Source: Actinoplanes cyaneus
GTDB taxonomy: Bacteria > Actinomycetota > Actinomycetes > Mycobacteriales > Micromonosporaceae
DNA length: 64,000 nt
Direction of reading: 5' to 3'
Assembly (NCBI RefSeq): GCF_016862095.1
Contig: NZ_BOMH01000037.1
Coordinates: forward strand, 62,001 to 126,000
A program made the translations under genes and the position numbers. This document shows positions 31,728-40,313 of the stretch, in pieces. Position 1 is the first letter of the stretch. Every line of letters begins with the position of its first letter. The notes under the pieces are model-generated. The model saw nothing but the letters and a program-made list of their open reading frames with translations, did not search any database and was not told the origin of the DNA.

Positions 31728-34700
31728 TTGCACCGAGCCCTCTTGATCGCCAACTGGAGTTTCCCTGCGGATCGTGACGGCCTCGGACTGCCCCGGTTGC
31801 ACGGTCCTTCGCTCGACGTCGCACTGATGTCGGAAGCGCTCACCAACGAGCGTAGCGGTTGCTTCGGCACGACTGAGGTCACTGTAGTGGCGCAGCGCAC
31901 TCGCGCCGAGATAGAGGTCATGATCGACAATTTCGTCGTCACGGCAGCCGCGAACGACACGGTGCTGTTGTACTACAGCGGACACGGCATGACGGGCGAC
32001 GACGACATCTATCTCGCCAGCTCCGACACCGACGCCAGCCGTCTGGCAATGACCGCTGTGGCCGGCGAGACGATCAACCGGCTGCTGCGCCGGTGCCCCG
32101 CCCAGCGCATCGTGGTCGTCATCGACGCCTGCTACAGCGGCACGTTCGAGTTCCACAGGAAACTTTCCAACTACTCCTTCCTGCTGGCAAGCTCGCGAAG
32201 GTCACGCACCAGCGTTGACGGCCAGAAGGGACAACCGAGTCCGTTCACCGCCGACGTGGCAAGGGCTCTGCTAGGCGACGGCACCGTCAAGAACGACGAG
32301 GTCACTGTCGAGCGGGTGTGGTCATACGTACGCGATCGTCACGCGAACGCCGTGCACCGGGCGGGCAATACCCTGGAGATAGTGCTTTCGCGTTTTCCCT
32401 CGGCCGCACCGCGGTGGACGGGCCGGTGGTGGGCGAAATCCCTCGACCGGGCTCGCGCGTTCGAGGCGGCCGGTTACCCGCACGGCGACCCGTTCGCCGG
32501 TATGGGCAACGGCGAGCTGTCGCTGCTGCGCCGACTGGCCGTGACACTTCCGGATGACCCACCGGTTTCGGTGCTCGACGAATGGTGGGCCGCAGAGACC
32601 GGACACAAGGATGCCGCAAGTGCGTTCGTCAGGCATCTGGGTTGGCCGAATCTGACCTTGGACCAGCATGGACGCGTGACCGGTTCGCGTGGGCTGGCCG
32701 AACGGCTGCTCGAGTCGCCCGCCATCAAGGCCGGGTTGCCCGAGGCTCACGCCGGCTTCATTGATCATCTGCGGACGCGGTTGCTCGATGCCGACACGAC
32801 CGCGTGGTGGTCGCTTCCCGACAACTTCGGCACGGCTGCCGCCGGTGTACCGCGTCACCTCCACGCCACCGGACAGCTCGCGGAACACGCCGGGCTGGTG
32901 AACGACCTGCGCTGGGTCGAGGCCTCCATCCGATGGACCGGCGGCTCCAGGTCAGCGGAAGAAGATCTTCTCCGCGACGGCTCCGCCGACGCGAAGAAGC
33001 GAGCTTACGCCATCGCGCGCCACGCCCACCTTTGGAATGGATGGGCATCCCACTGGCCCGGCGCGTTGGCCAGCACTCTGGTGAGCCGGCTCGAACATGT
33101 CGACGTCTGGAGTCCACAGGTGACGAGCCTTCGGGCGTTGTCCGATGGGCCGCTCCTGACGCCGTCATGGTCACTCCCAGACCTGCCCCACCCTGACCAG
33201 CTGCGGGTTGTCGGGAAACACACTGCCGAGGTTCGCGGCTGCGGCATGGCCGCAGATCGCACCGTCTGGGCGGTCGACGAGGACGGCAATCTTATCCGGT
33301 GGGCCCGGGACGACTCGGGACGCGAGGAAAGAAGAGAAAACACGGTCACAGGCAGGCGGGTGCTACGGGCTGCGGCCTTTGCGCACCAGGCGTCCTTCGC
33401 GGCCCTCGGATCACGCGACGGCGTGGCCGACGTCATCGCGTTGGGGGATGGCCCGGCTACGACGACGAGGCAACTGCGGCACGAGCGGCCCATCCGCTGC
33501 TGCGCGGTCTCACCGGACGGACGTTGGACCGTGACGGGCACCATGGACAGTCGGCCGCTGCTGTGGCGTCTCGACGCAGCGGACGGACGGGATGGCGCTC
33601 AGCCGGGGGAACCCCACAGCATCGCACTGGCCGGGCACTACCGTCCGATCACCTGCTGCGCCGCGCATCCGGACGGCACCAGTGCGGCGGCCGGTTCCAC
33701 CGCCGGCCTCGTGATGCTGTGGGACGTCACCAGCGACGGCACGGTGCCCGATCCCTCGCGACCCACACATGTCTTCTCGGCAACCAATCGCTCCTCGGTC
33801 GGATGCTGCGTACTCGACGGCGACTTCCTGTTGCTGGGACGCGACGACGGCAGTGTGGAGTACCACGAGCGCACGACGGGGCATGTCGCGCTCTGGCACG
33901 GGCAGCACGACGGTGCGGTGCGCGCCTGCGCAGTGGGCGTCGGCAGCCCTCATGGCGAGCCCACAATGCTGGTCAGTGGCGGGTCGGACGGTGCGATCAG
34001 GCTCCGATGGCCGCAATCGGAGGTCACCGTGGTCCTGCGTGGGCACAGCGGCGGCGTGACCTGCCTGACGGTGGCCAACGACGGTCGGGCTGTCGTGTCC
34101 GGCGGTACGGATGGCACAGTCCGCCTCTGGAACGCTGATCACCCCACCGGCGATTGGCGGCCGCCACGGCACAGCCGTCCGGCCGCCTTCTGCTGCGTGG
34201 CGGGGGACACTGTCATCTCCGGAGGCCCCGATCCGATTCGCCAGTGGCGGGATGCCGACGAACCGACCGAGACCGCACTCGACGGTCCGCCTCCGACCTG
34301 CGCTGCTACCAGCAACGACGGCCGTATCATGCTCGGATACGCTGACGGACGCCTGGAATTGCGCGGCCCGTCCGGAGAGCATTCACGGATAAGTGCCGAC
34401 GGTCGTCCGGTAACCTCGTGCGCTGTCTCGGCAGACGGACTGCCATTCGCAGCCGGCTACGACGACGGGACGATCCTGCGGTGGCATGAGGTCGGCTCAG
34501 AACCGGCCACGGGTCGACTGTCCGGCAAAGCCGACTCCGCCATTCGCTGGTGCGGATTCCTCCCGGGAACCGCCACAGTGATCGCTGTCAGCGAGCAGGG
34601 CGACCTCCTCCGCTGGCCGTCGAGCGGTGAGTTGGCCCCTCTGAACACAGATGCCCGGAAGACGTCCTGCGCGGCCCTGAACGTGGATGGCACCCGCCTC

Positions 34701-35000
34701 ATCACCGGGGATACGCTCGGCCGGCTCGCCGTCCTGCGACTTCAAGACGGATTCTGGCCGAACCAGGCGCAGGCCCATACCGGTCCGGTCACGGCGTGCG
34801 CGGTAAGCCCGGACGGCGCGTTGCTGGCCAGCACCGGATCCGACGGCTTCCTCAAGATCTGGACGACTACCGAGCTGTCACCGATCGCAGCGGTGCGGGT
34901 CGACGGTGCCCTCATGGGCTGCGCCTGGCTGAAAGACACCCACCGGATTACGGCGGTCGGTGATGGCGGCACCTACCTGTTCGCGTTGAGTCAGCCCTAG
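31728..35000 (+). CDS. Caspase-like protease fused to 14 WD40 repeats
   Basis: 1090 residues from TTG 31728, one base after the EACC1 stop; ATG 31680 (1106 residues, overlapping EACC1) is the alternative. The N-terminal C14 caspase domain (about 1-225) has catalytic His86 in YYSGHG and Cys135 in IDACYSG. A helical linker follows (about 225-495, Trp-rich, for example WNGWASHWPG). The rest is 14 WD40-type repeats such as CAVSPDGRWTVTGTMDS and VVSGGTDGTVRLWN, enough for two seven-blade propellers, most opening with a conserved Cys. No Walker A or B motif is present. It probably senses through the propellers and cuts proteins when triggered. Confidence 0.85.
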   Translation: MHRALLIANWSFPADRDGLGLPRLHGPSLDVALMSEALTNERSGCFGTTEVTVVAQRTRAEIEVMIDNFVVTAAANDTVLLYYSGHGMTGDDDIYLASSDTDASRLAMTAVAGETINRLLRRCPAQRIVVVIDACYSGTFEFHRKLSNYSFLLASSRRSRTSVDGQKGQPSPFTADVARALLGDGTVKNDEVTVERVWSYVRDRHANAVHRAGNTLEIVLSRFPSAAPRWTGRWWAKSLDRARAFEAAGYPHGDPFAGMGNGELSLLRRLAVTLPDDPPVSVLDEWWAAETGHKDAASAFVRHLGWPNLTLDQHGRVTGSRGLAERLLESPAIKAGLPEAHAGFIDHLRTRLLDADTTAWWSLPDNFGTAAAGVPRHLHATGQLAEHAGLVNDLRWVEASIRWTGGSRSAEEDLLRDGSADAKKRAYAIARHAHLWNGWASHWPGALASTLVSRLEHVDVWSPQVTSLRALSDGPLLTPSWSLPDLPHPDQLRVVGKHTAEVRGCGMAADRTVWAVDEDGNLIRWARDDSGREERRENTVTGRRVLRAAAFAHQASFAALGSRDGVADVIALGDGPATTTRQLRHERPIRCCAVSPDGRWTVTGTMDSRPLLWRLDAADGRDGAQPGEPHSIALAGHYRPITCCAAHPDGTSAAAGSTAGLVMLWDVTSDGTVPDPSRPTHVFSATNRSSVGCCVLDGDFLLLGRDDGSVEYHERTTGHVALWHGQHDGAVRACAVGVGSPHGEPTMLVSGGSDGAIRLRWPQSEVTVVLRGHSGGVTCLTVANDGRAVVSGGTDGTVRLWNADHPTGDWRPPRHSRPAAFCCVAGDTVISGGPDPIRQWRDADEPTETALDGPPPTCAATSNDGRIMLGYADGRLELRGPSGEHSRISADGRPVTSCAVSADGLPFAAGYDDGTILRWHEVGSEPATGRLSGKADSAIRWCGFLPGTATVIAVSEQGDLLRWPSSGELAPLNTDARKTSCAALNVDGTRLITGDTLGRLAVLRLQDGFWPNQAQAHTGPVTACAVSPDGALLASTGSDGFLKIWTTTELSPIAAVRVDGALMGCAWLKDTHRITAVGDGGTYLFALSQP

Positions 35001-35009
35001 GAGGACGCA

Positions 35010-36086
35010 GTGGCATCTCGAGGTGCTGACGCCAGGTTCGCGCCACGACGGGAGTGGACCGATGATCATCCGGTTCTGAGTGTACTGCGTCGTCGCCGGG
35101 ACAAGAACAGCGTGCCGGGTAACCGGTCGGACGGCTTCCGAGTGGTGCTCGCCGTCGAGGGTGGCGGGCTGCGGGGAATCATCTCGGCCGCCATGCTCAG
35201 CGCGCTCGAGGACATCGGTCTCACCAACGCCTTCGACGCTGTCTACAGTTGCTCGTCCGGAGCGGTCAACGCAGCGTACTTCCTTACCGGGGACACCTGG
35301 TATCCGATCTCCATCTACTACGACGACCTGGCCAGTAAACGCTTCCTCGACTTCCGGCGAGCACTGCGCGGCCAGCCGATCATGGACCTGTCGTTCGCCC
35401 TGGACGAGGTGGTCGCCCTGACCAAGCCCCTCGACTTCGCCGGCGTCCGCGCCTCGTCGATTCCGCTGCACATCATGGTCACCGACGTCGATCAGTTGCA
35501 GACCCGCCTAATCTATCCCTTCCCGTCCGACGAAGACCTGCTCAACGCACTGCGGGCCAGCATGTGGCTGCCGCTGGCGGTGCCTGGCGCGCCGCGTTTC
35601 CACGGCTATCGGGCTATCGATGGCGGTGTCCTCACGGCGCACCCGTTCATGGTCGCCCGGGGGCTGCGTGACGAGGCTCCTACTCACATCCTGTCGTTGA
35701 GCACCCGCCCCATGGGGTCGATGCGTCCCGGCGTGTCCTGGCTCAACCAGTATGTCGGGCGGCACCTCGATCGCGTACGACCGGGACTGGGCACCAGCCA
35801 TTTGCGGTCGATCACGGCCTACAAGGCGGCGCGCCGCGCGATCGAGCCAGAGCGGATGAATCCGCGAACCGAGCCGTACATCCTGGATCTGGCTCCATTG
35901 CCACACAGGCCCGAACTCGTCCGGCACGAGATGAACAAATGGCTGCTGATCGAGGGAGCCCGGGACGGCTACGAGGTCGCCTACTACGCAGTGGAGGGCC
36001 GGTATCGCCGGGCCATGCCGAGGTTGATCGCCCCTGGCCATGGACGAGAGGATTTCCGGTTCCCCGTCGACCTACCGTACCAGTGA
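35010..36086 (+). CDS. Patatin-like phospholipase
   Basis: 358 residues from a GTG behind GGAGG. The oxyanion loop is EGGGLRGI (about 50-57), the nucleophile Ser82 lies in YSCSSGAVNAA, and the dyad Asp204 lies in AIDGGVL. In the nucleophile elbow the usual first Gly of GxSxG is Ser, while the rest is kept. Patatins hydrolyse phospholipid acyl chains; in bacterial immune operons they degrade the host membrane to stop infection. It lies nine bases after the caspase-WD40 gene and seven before the kinase gene, so it is one unit with them. No signal peptide is seen. Confidence 0.85.
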   Translation: MASRGADARFAPRREWTDDHPVLSVLRRRRDKNSVPGNRSDGFRVVLAVEGGGLRGIISAAMLSALEDIGLTNAFDAVYSCSSGAVNAAYFLTGDTWYPISIYYDDLASKRFLDFRRALRGQPIMDLSFALDEVVALTKPLDFAGVRASSIPLHIMVTDVDQLQTRLIYPFPSDEDLLNALRASMWLPLAVPGAPRFHGYRAIDGGVLTAHPFMVARGLRDEAPTHILSLSTRPMGSMRPGVSWLNQYVGRHLDRVRPGLGTSHLRSITAYKAARRAIEPERMNPRTEPYILDLAPLPHRPELVRHEMNKWLLIEGARDGYEVAYYAVEGRYRRAMPRLIAPGHGREDFRFPVDLPYQ

Positions 36087-36093
36087 GGATCAC

Positions 36094-38628
36094 GTGAACC
36101 AGGACAGCGATTGGATCATGGCGGTGGTGCGTGTTCTCGGCGCCACGGAGGCACCCGGGACGTCCGGTCTCGAGCAGGTGGCGACGCATTTCGCTGACGA
36201 GACGGTCGACCACACCCAGGAGCAACGCATCGTTCGCCGCCGCGAGATCCTGGCTGGCCTGCCGTTCGAGGCGGACACCTTCGCCGCTCTCTACAAGATG
36301 CCCCGCCAGGAGTTCGAAGGACGCCTCGCCCGGTGGTGTGTCTCTTTGCTCGACTCCCCGGCCGCGCTGAACGGCAAGCCGGAGCTGATTGCAGAGCTCG
36401 GCAGCCTCGGTGTTCTTCTGCTGAGCGTGTCCACCCTCGAACACGCAGACCGCCACCGGTTCGAGGACATCGCCGACCCGATGGAGCCCCGTCCGGGCGA
36501 CGACGCCCCGGCAACCGATCGACCTGCGCACGAGGCCAGCGTTGCGACGCGCCTGTCACGAAGCCGCGCGGTCACCTCGGCTCTGCGGGACCTGTACCGG
36601 CCCGTCCTCACCGAGGAGCAGGCGTCTCGGCTGGATCAATGGTCCAAGCGCCCCGAGCAATGGCGTGAGAAAGCCACCCCGGACGAGCGCGCCGAGATCA
36701 TCGCGATCAAGGAGGCCGCCGACGCCGCCCAATTCTGGAACGGCCTGGACTTTCGGAGTTTGACCTTCCACGAGTTCGGCACGACATCGTTCATCTGCCG
36801 CGCGCACCTGTCCGGATCGGGGACCGGCGCCGAAATCGCGTTGAAGTTCGTCCTCCTACCCTACGCCCGGCTTCCGGTCATCGCGGCGGCGACCAGCAGT
36901 TACCGGCGCGACTACGAGAACGCGGAGCTGGCCACCTCCGCCGTGACCGTCCTGAGCAGTTCGACCAACTGGATCGCGATGGATTTCGTCCGGGGCGACA
37001 CGCTCGGCACCCTCATCCGCCGCCACGACCAGGCCCGTCCGAGTGACTCCTCCAGCCGTGGACGGCCCGTCGACGACCGCGCCACCCTGCTGCTGACCAT
37101 CGCGCCGTTGCTGTTCGAAGCGCTCGCTGACATCGGGAAGCACAAACTCGTGCACGCCGACCTCAACCCGTCCAACATCATCGTCGAGGAACTGGGCGGA
37201 GGCGGTGCCAAATATCGGCTGACAATGATTGATTTCGGTCGTAATTATCTATATGGCCAGTCCGGCCTGGGCCGCCAATCAAGCGACGCCCGCTACATCG
37301 CGCCGGAGGTCCGCAGCGATGACGAACCGTCCTGGCGGGCCGACCTCTATTCGCTCGGGCAACTTCTGATCGGCCTGAGCGGCGCTGGGCGCGACGCCGA
37401 CGGCATCGTTCCGGACGCGTTCTACCTCCGAACTTGCCACCTGGCTCGTTTCCTCGAGGATCTGCTCCAAGAGGATCCGGCCAAGCGTCTGCTGCTGTAT
37501 CCGCCGACCGGCGACGCGCCGGTCCGCGGCGACGCGCCGGTGATGTCGCCGACAGACTGGTCGAAGCTGAGCACCACGTTTGTGGACGAAGTAGCGGCCG
37601 AACGGGCGGCCGACCGCACCGACGGACTGTTCGGCCCTCCATCGAGGTCTCGCCGGTTCGTCCTCGACTTCGCCCCGAGCTCGGGGACACCGCGACGACT
37701 CGCCCGGCTTCTGCGGGAGATCAGCCGGCCGCAGGCCCTCGATCAGCCGACTCGTCGGGCCGAGGTCACCTCGCTGTTGTGGTGGTCATGGGCCAGCACC
37801 GCCGCCTGGTACGTCACCGTCGCTGTGACCGGCTACCTGCTGCTGCGCGACCTGGACCTGATCAGCGGCGGACCGCTGGAGGACTATCACGCCCGCATCC
37901 GCGCCTCCGGCTACCACCTACCCCCGGGCCACCTGCAAGATAACCTTCCGGCCCGGATCGCCCTCTTCTCCATCGCATGGGCAGCAGTGAAGTACTACCA
38001 GAACATCTACGCCGGCCTGAGTACCGCCTCGGCGGCCGACTTGCCCGGAAGATTTGGTGCAATCCGTAGAGCGACTGAATTCTTCGTCCGGTTGAACGCC
38101 ATCTTCGTCCTGTTGGTCGCCATTCCCCTCAATATCCTCAACCCGTCTTGGTGGGCAACGGCGGCCACCATCGCTCTTGTGGACAGTCTGCTGGTCAACC
38201 TCTTCGGCCGCGTCTACTGCACGACGGCGGTACGTCGCGGGCAGGCCCCGGACGAGCGCGGGCGGCCCACGATCTCGACCATCCCGCAGCGTATCGTGGG
38301 CCTTGAGATGTATCGGCCATGGACGCCGTCGATGTTGGCCTACGTTCTGATCTGCCTAGGCTTCTCGTTGCTGATCAATTTTCATGTGCTCAAGGACGTC
38401 ATCGCCTATGCCTCGGTGGTCGCGGTCGTCAACATCGGCCTGTTGACCTTCACCAAGTGCGGCACGAACGCGGACATCTTGCGGGTCGGCATCACTCGGG
38501 CCTTTTTGGCCGCCGAGCGGCTCAGTAAACTTCCGGCGGCGGCTGTTGAGCTGCCGCTCTCGGACCGCAGGCCACCCACCGACCGGTCTCACCCACTGCG
38601 ACGGAGAACACGGGTGAGCACATCGTGA
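36094..38628 (+). CDS. Ser/Thr-type protein kinase with C-terminal six-TM domain
   Basis: 844 residues from GTG 36094 with GAGG upstream. The N-terminal 210 residues are helical and match no family I know. The kinase domain (about 225-480) keeps the ATP-binding Lys251 in IALKFVLL, catalytic Asp356 in VHADLNPSNI, the metal Asp380 in MIDFGRNY and the YIAPEV block; the Gly-rich loop is weak. From about 560 on, six or so hydrophobic helices follow (for example AAWYVTVAVTGYLLL and MLAYVLICLGFSLLI), so the enzyme is membrane-bound with a cytosolic kinase. As last gene of the island operon it may sense membrane damage or phosphorylate the other components. Confidence 0.8.
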   Translation: MNQDSDWIMAVVRVLGATEAPGTSGLEQVATHFADETVDHTQEQRIVRRREILAGLPFEADTFAALYKMPRQEFEGRLARWCVSLLDSPAALNGKPELIAELGSLGVLLLSVSTLEHADRHRFEDIADPMEPRPGDDAPATDRPAHEASVATRLSRSRAVTSALRDLYRPVLTEEQASRLDQWSKRPEQWREKATPDERAEIIAIKEAADAAQFWNGLDFRSLTFHEFGTTSFICRAHLSGSGTGAEIALKFVLLPYARLPVIAAATSSYRRDYENAELATSAVTVLSSSTNWIAMDFVRGDTLGTLIRRHDQARPSDSSSRGRPVDDRATLLLTIAPLLFEALADIGKHKLVHADLNPSNIIVEELGGGGAKYRLTMIDFGRNYLYGQSGLGRQSSDARYIAPEVRSDDEPSWRADLYSLGQLLIGLSGAGRDADGIVPDAFYLRTCHLARFLEDLLQEDPAKRLLLYPPTGDAPVRGDAPVMSPTDWSKLSTTFVDEVAAERAADRTDGLFGPPSRSRRFVLDFAPSSGTPRRLARLLREISRPQALDQPTRRAEVTSLLWWSWASTAAWYVTVAVTGYLLLRDLDLISGGPLEDYHARIRASGYHLPPGHLQDNLPARIALFSIAWAAVKYYQNIYAGLSTASAADLPGRFGAIRRATEFFVRLNAIFVLLVAIPLNILNPSWWATAATIALVDSLLVNLFGRVYCTTAVRRGQAPDERGRPTISTIPQRIVGLEMYRPWTPSMLAYVLICLGFSLLINFHVLKDVIAYASVVAVVNIGLLTFTKCGTNADILRVGITRAFLAAERLSKLPAAAVELPLSDRRPPTDRSHPLRRRTRVSTS

Positions 38629-38683
38629 GGGGCGGCCTGGCCAACACGTCTTCGTCTCACCCACAGACGACGGTGGTGACTTG

Positions 38684-38938
38684 GCGACAGCGCTGAGGGT
38701 TCGTGGGCTTGCCCTTCCGGAGGGCGCCACGGTCGCGGCCGGCGTCCCACCGCACCGGGCGGTTGGCACCGCGTCCTGGACGGCCCGGTCCGGCCTGGGG
38801 CTGCCCGGCCTGGCCGACGGCGCCCCGGCGGACGCGGTCGTGTTCGACGCGGACCCGCGGGCCGACCTGAGCCAGCTCGGCAAGCCGCGCGCCGTCATCG
38901 TCCGCGGGCGACGGGTTCCCCCGCGGACGATCCGGTGA
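38684..38938 (+). pseudogene. C-terminal stump of an amidohydrolase at the island's right edge
   Basis: The last 80 or so codons read like the end of a metal-dependent amidohydrolase: GVPPHRAVGTASWTARSGLG, then GLADGAPADAVVFDADPRAD and a final AVIVRGRRV. The catalytic barrel and its His ligands are missing, and no matching N-terminal half exists at the other side of the island. The gene was therefore cut by insertion plus deletion. The stretch 38629-38683 is the junction. Confidence 0.7.
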
Positions 38939-39029
38939 TCCAGCGCGTCCGGGAGTCGGGCTGATCAGGCGCGTCCCGCGGACGATCCGGTGACCTGGCG
39001 CGGCTCGGGAGCCGGACTGATCAGGCGCG
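38920..39029. repeat. 55-bp tandem duplication at the island's right boundary
   Basis: Two copies with a 55-base period (38920-38974 and 38975-39029) begin with CCCGCGGACGATCCGGTGA and end with CTGATCAGGCGCG, with a few differences in the middle. The first copy carries the stop of the amidohydrolase stump and the second carries the stop of the convergent permease gene. Confidence 0.75.
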
Positions 39030-40313
39030 CATCACCGTGGCGATCGGGATCCCGGCCGCCCGGATCGCCGGGACGAAGCCGCCCAGCACCCCCGCGACCA
39101 GCCCCGCGATCACCCCGGAGACCCCTGCCGACCAGGGGAACTCCACCCCTTGCAGGAACGGCTGCGACGGCCCCAGGAAGATCGTCGCCGCCTTGAGCGC
39201 GGCAACGCTCACCCCGATCGCCGCCGCCGCCGTGAACAGGCCGGTCAGCAGGGTCTCGGCCAGGACGATGCCGGCCAGCACCGCCCGGGGAGTGCCCACC
39301 GCCCGCCGCAGCGCGAACTCCTCCACGCGCTCGCCGACCGTGGCCAGGCCGACGTTGAGGACCCCGGCCGCGCCGATGACCAGGACCAGGCCGGCCATCG
39401 CCAGGAAGATGAGGCGGAGCAGGTTCAGCTCGTCCTCCATCTCCTTGCGGGAGTTGATCGTCTCCACCGACACGTCGGTCGCCCCGAGGCCCTTGAGCTT
39501 GGCGATCACCACCTGCTCGACCGGCGTCGACCCGGCCATCAGCAGCTGCGTGTCGGAGAAACCGCCGTTGGGGTCGGTCAGCTTGCTCAGCGGGATCCAG
39601 TTGGTGAGCTCGTCGAGACGTACGTAAGCCTGGGGCTGGGAATTTCCGTCCTTGACCACGCCGATGATCTGGGGCGTCAGGCCGGCCGTGACACCGTTGA
39701 CGCGCATCTCGGCGGGCACGTGGTAGCGCTCGAAGCCTTTCGCCGCCTCCTCGTTGAGCACGAGCCGGGGCGCGAGCAGGGGCGTCGTGCCGAAGTCGAG
39801 CCATTGACCCGACCGCGGACGGTACGGCCGGAAGTCGCGCACGTCGCCGGTCAGCGCGGTGATCCGCAGCTCGATCGCCTGCCCCTGCGGCTTGCCGGCG
39901 TTCGGGTCGTAGCACTTGCCGGAGTTGTCGCAGATCTGCGAGGAGCCGCCCCAGTTCTCGTCGAAGGGCGAGCCGCCCTCGTTGACCGGGCGCACCCCGG
40001 GCTCGCCGATGGTCGCATTGGTGCTGAACATGGCGACCGCGTCGCTGCGGCCCGCGACCACGTCGGCGACGGCCTGGCCGGCCCCGGCGACCGGCGGCAG
40101 GTAGAGCGCCTTGGTGCCGTCCTTGCCGGCCTGCAGTTCCAGGTCGGCGAGCTGCAGGCGTTCGGCGATGCCGGCGCCGGCCTGGACGACGACCACGGCG
40201 AGCACGCCGAGGAAGAGACTCACCATGGAGAGCAGGGTGCGCAGTTTGCGGGCGCGGATGCCCTGTCCGCCAATGATCATTGCCGAGCGCAGCCGCCCGG
40301 AGAGACGCATCAT
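39021..40313 (-). CDS. MacB/FtsX-family ABC transporter permease
   Basis: 430 residues. The ATG at 40313 overlaps the ATPase stop. One N-terminal TM (LLSMVSLFLGVLAVVVVQAG) is followed by an extracytoplasmic MacB-type domain of about 230 residues and then three C-terminal TM helices with the FtsX signature region (FALRRAVGTPRAVLAGIVLAE). This is the layout of mechanotransmitting MacB/LolCE-like permeases. With the ATPase and the lipoprotein adaptor before it, it forms a three-gene export or envelope-maintenance machine. The transported molecule is unknown. Its stop lies in the 55-bp duplication. Confidence 0.85.
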   Translation of the reverse strand: MMRLSGRLRSAMIIGGQGIRARKLRTLLSMVSLFLGVLAVVVVQAGAGIAERLQLADLELQAGKDGTKALYLPPVAGAGQAVADVVAGRSDAVAMFSTNATIGEPGVRPVNEGGSPFDENWGGSSQICDNSGKCYDPNAGKPQGQAIELRITALTGDVRDFRPYRPRSGQWLDFGTTPLLAPRLVLNEEAAKGFERYHVPAEMRVNGVTAGLTPQIIGVVKDGNSQPQAYVRLDELTNWIPLSKLTDPNGGFSDTQLLMAGSTPVEQVVIAKLKGLGATDVSVETINSRKEMEDELNLLRLIFLAMAGLVLVIGAAGVLNVGLATVGERVEEFALRRAVGTPRAVLAGIVLAETLLTGLFTAAAAIGVSVAALKAATIFLGPSQPFLQGVEFPWSAGVSGVIAGLVAGVLGGFVPAIRAAGIPIATVMRA

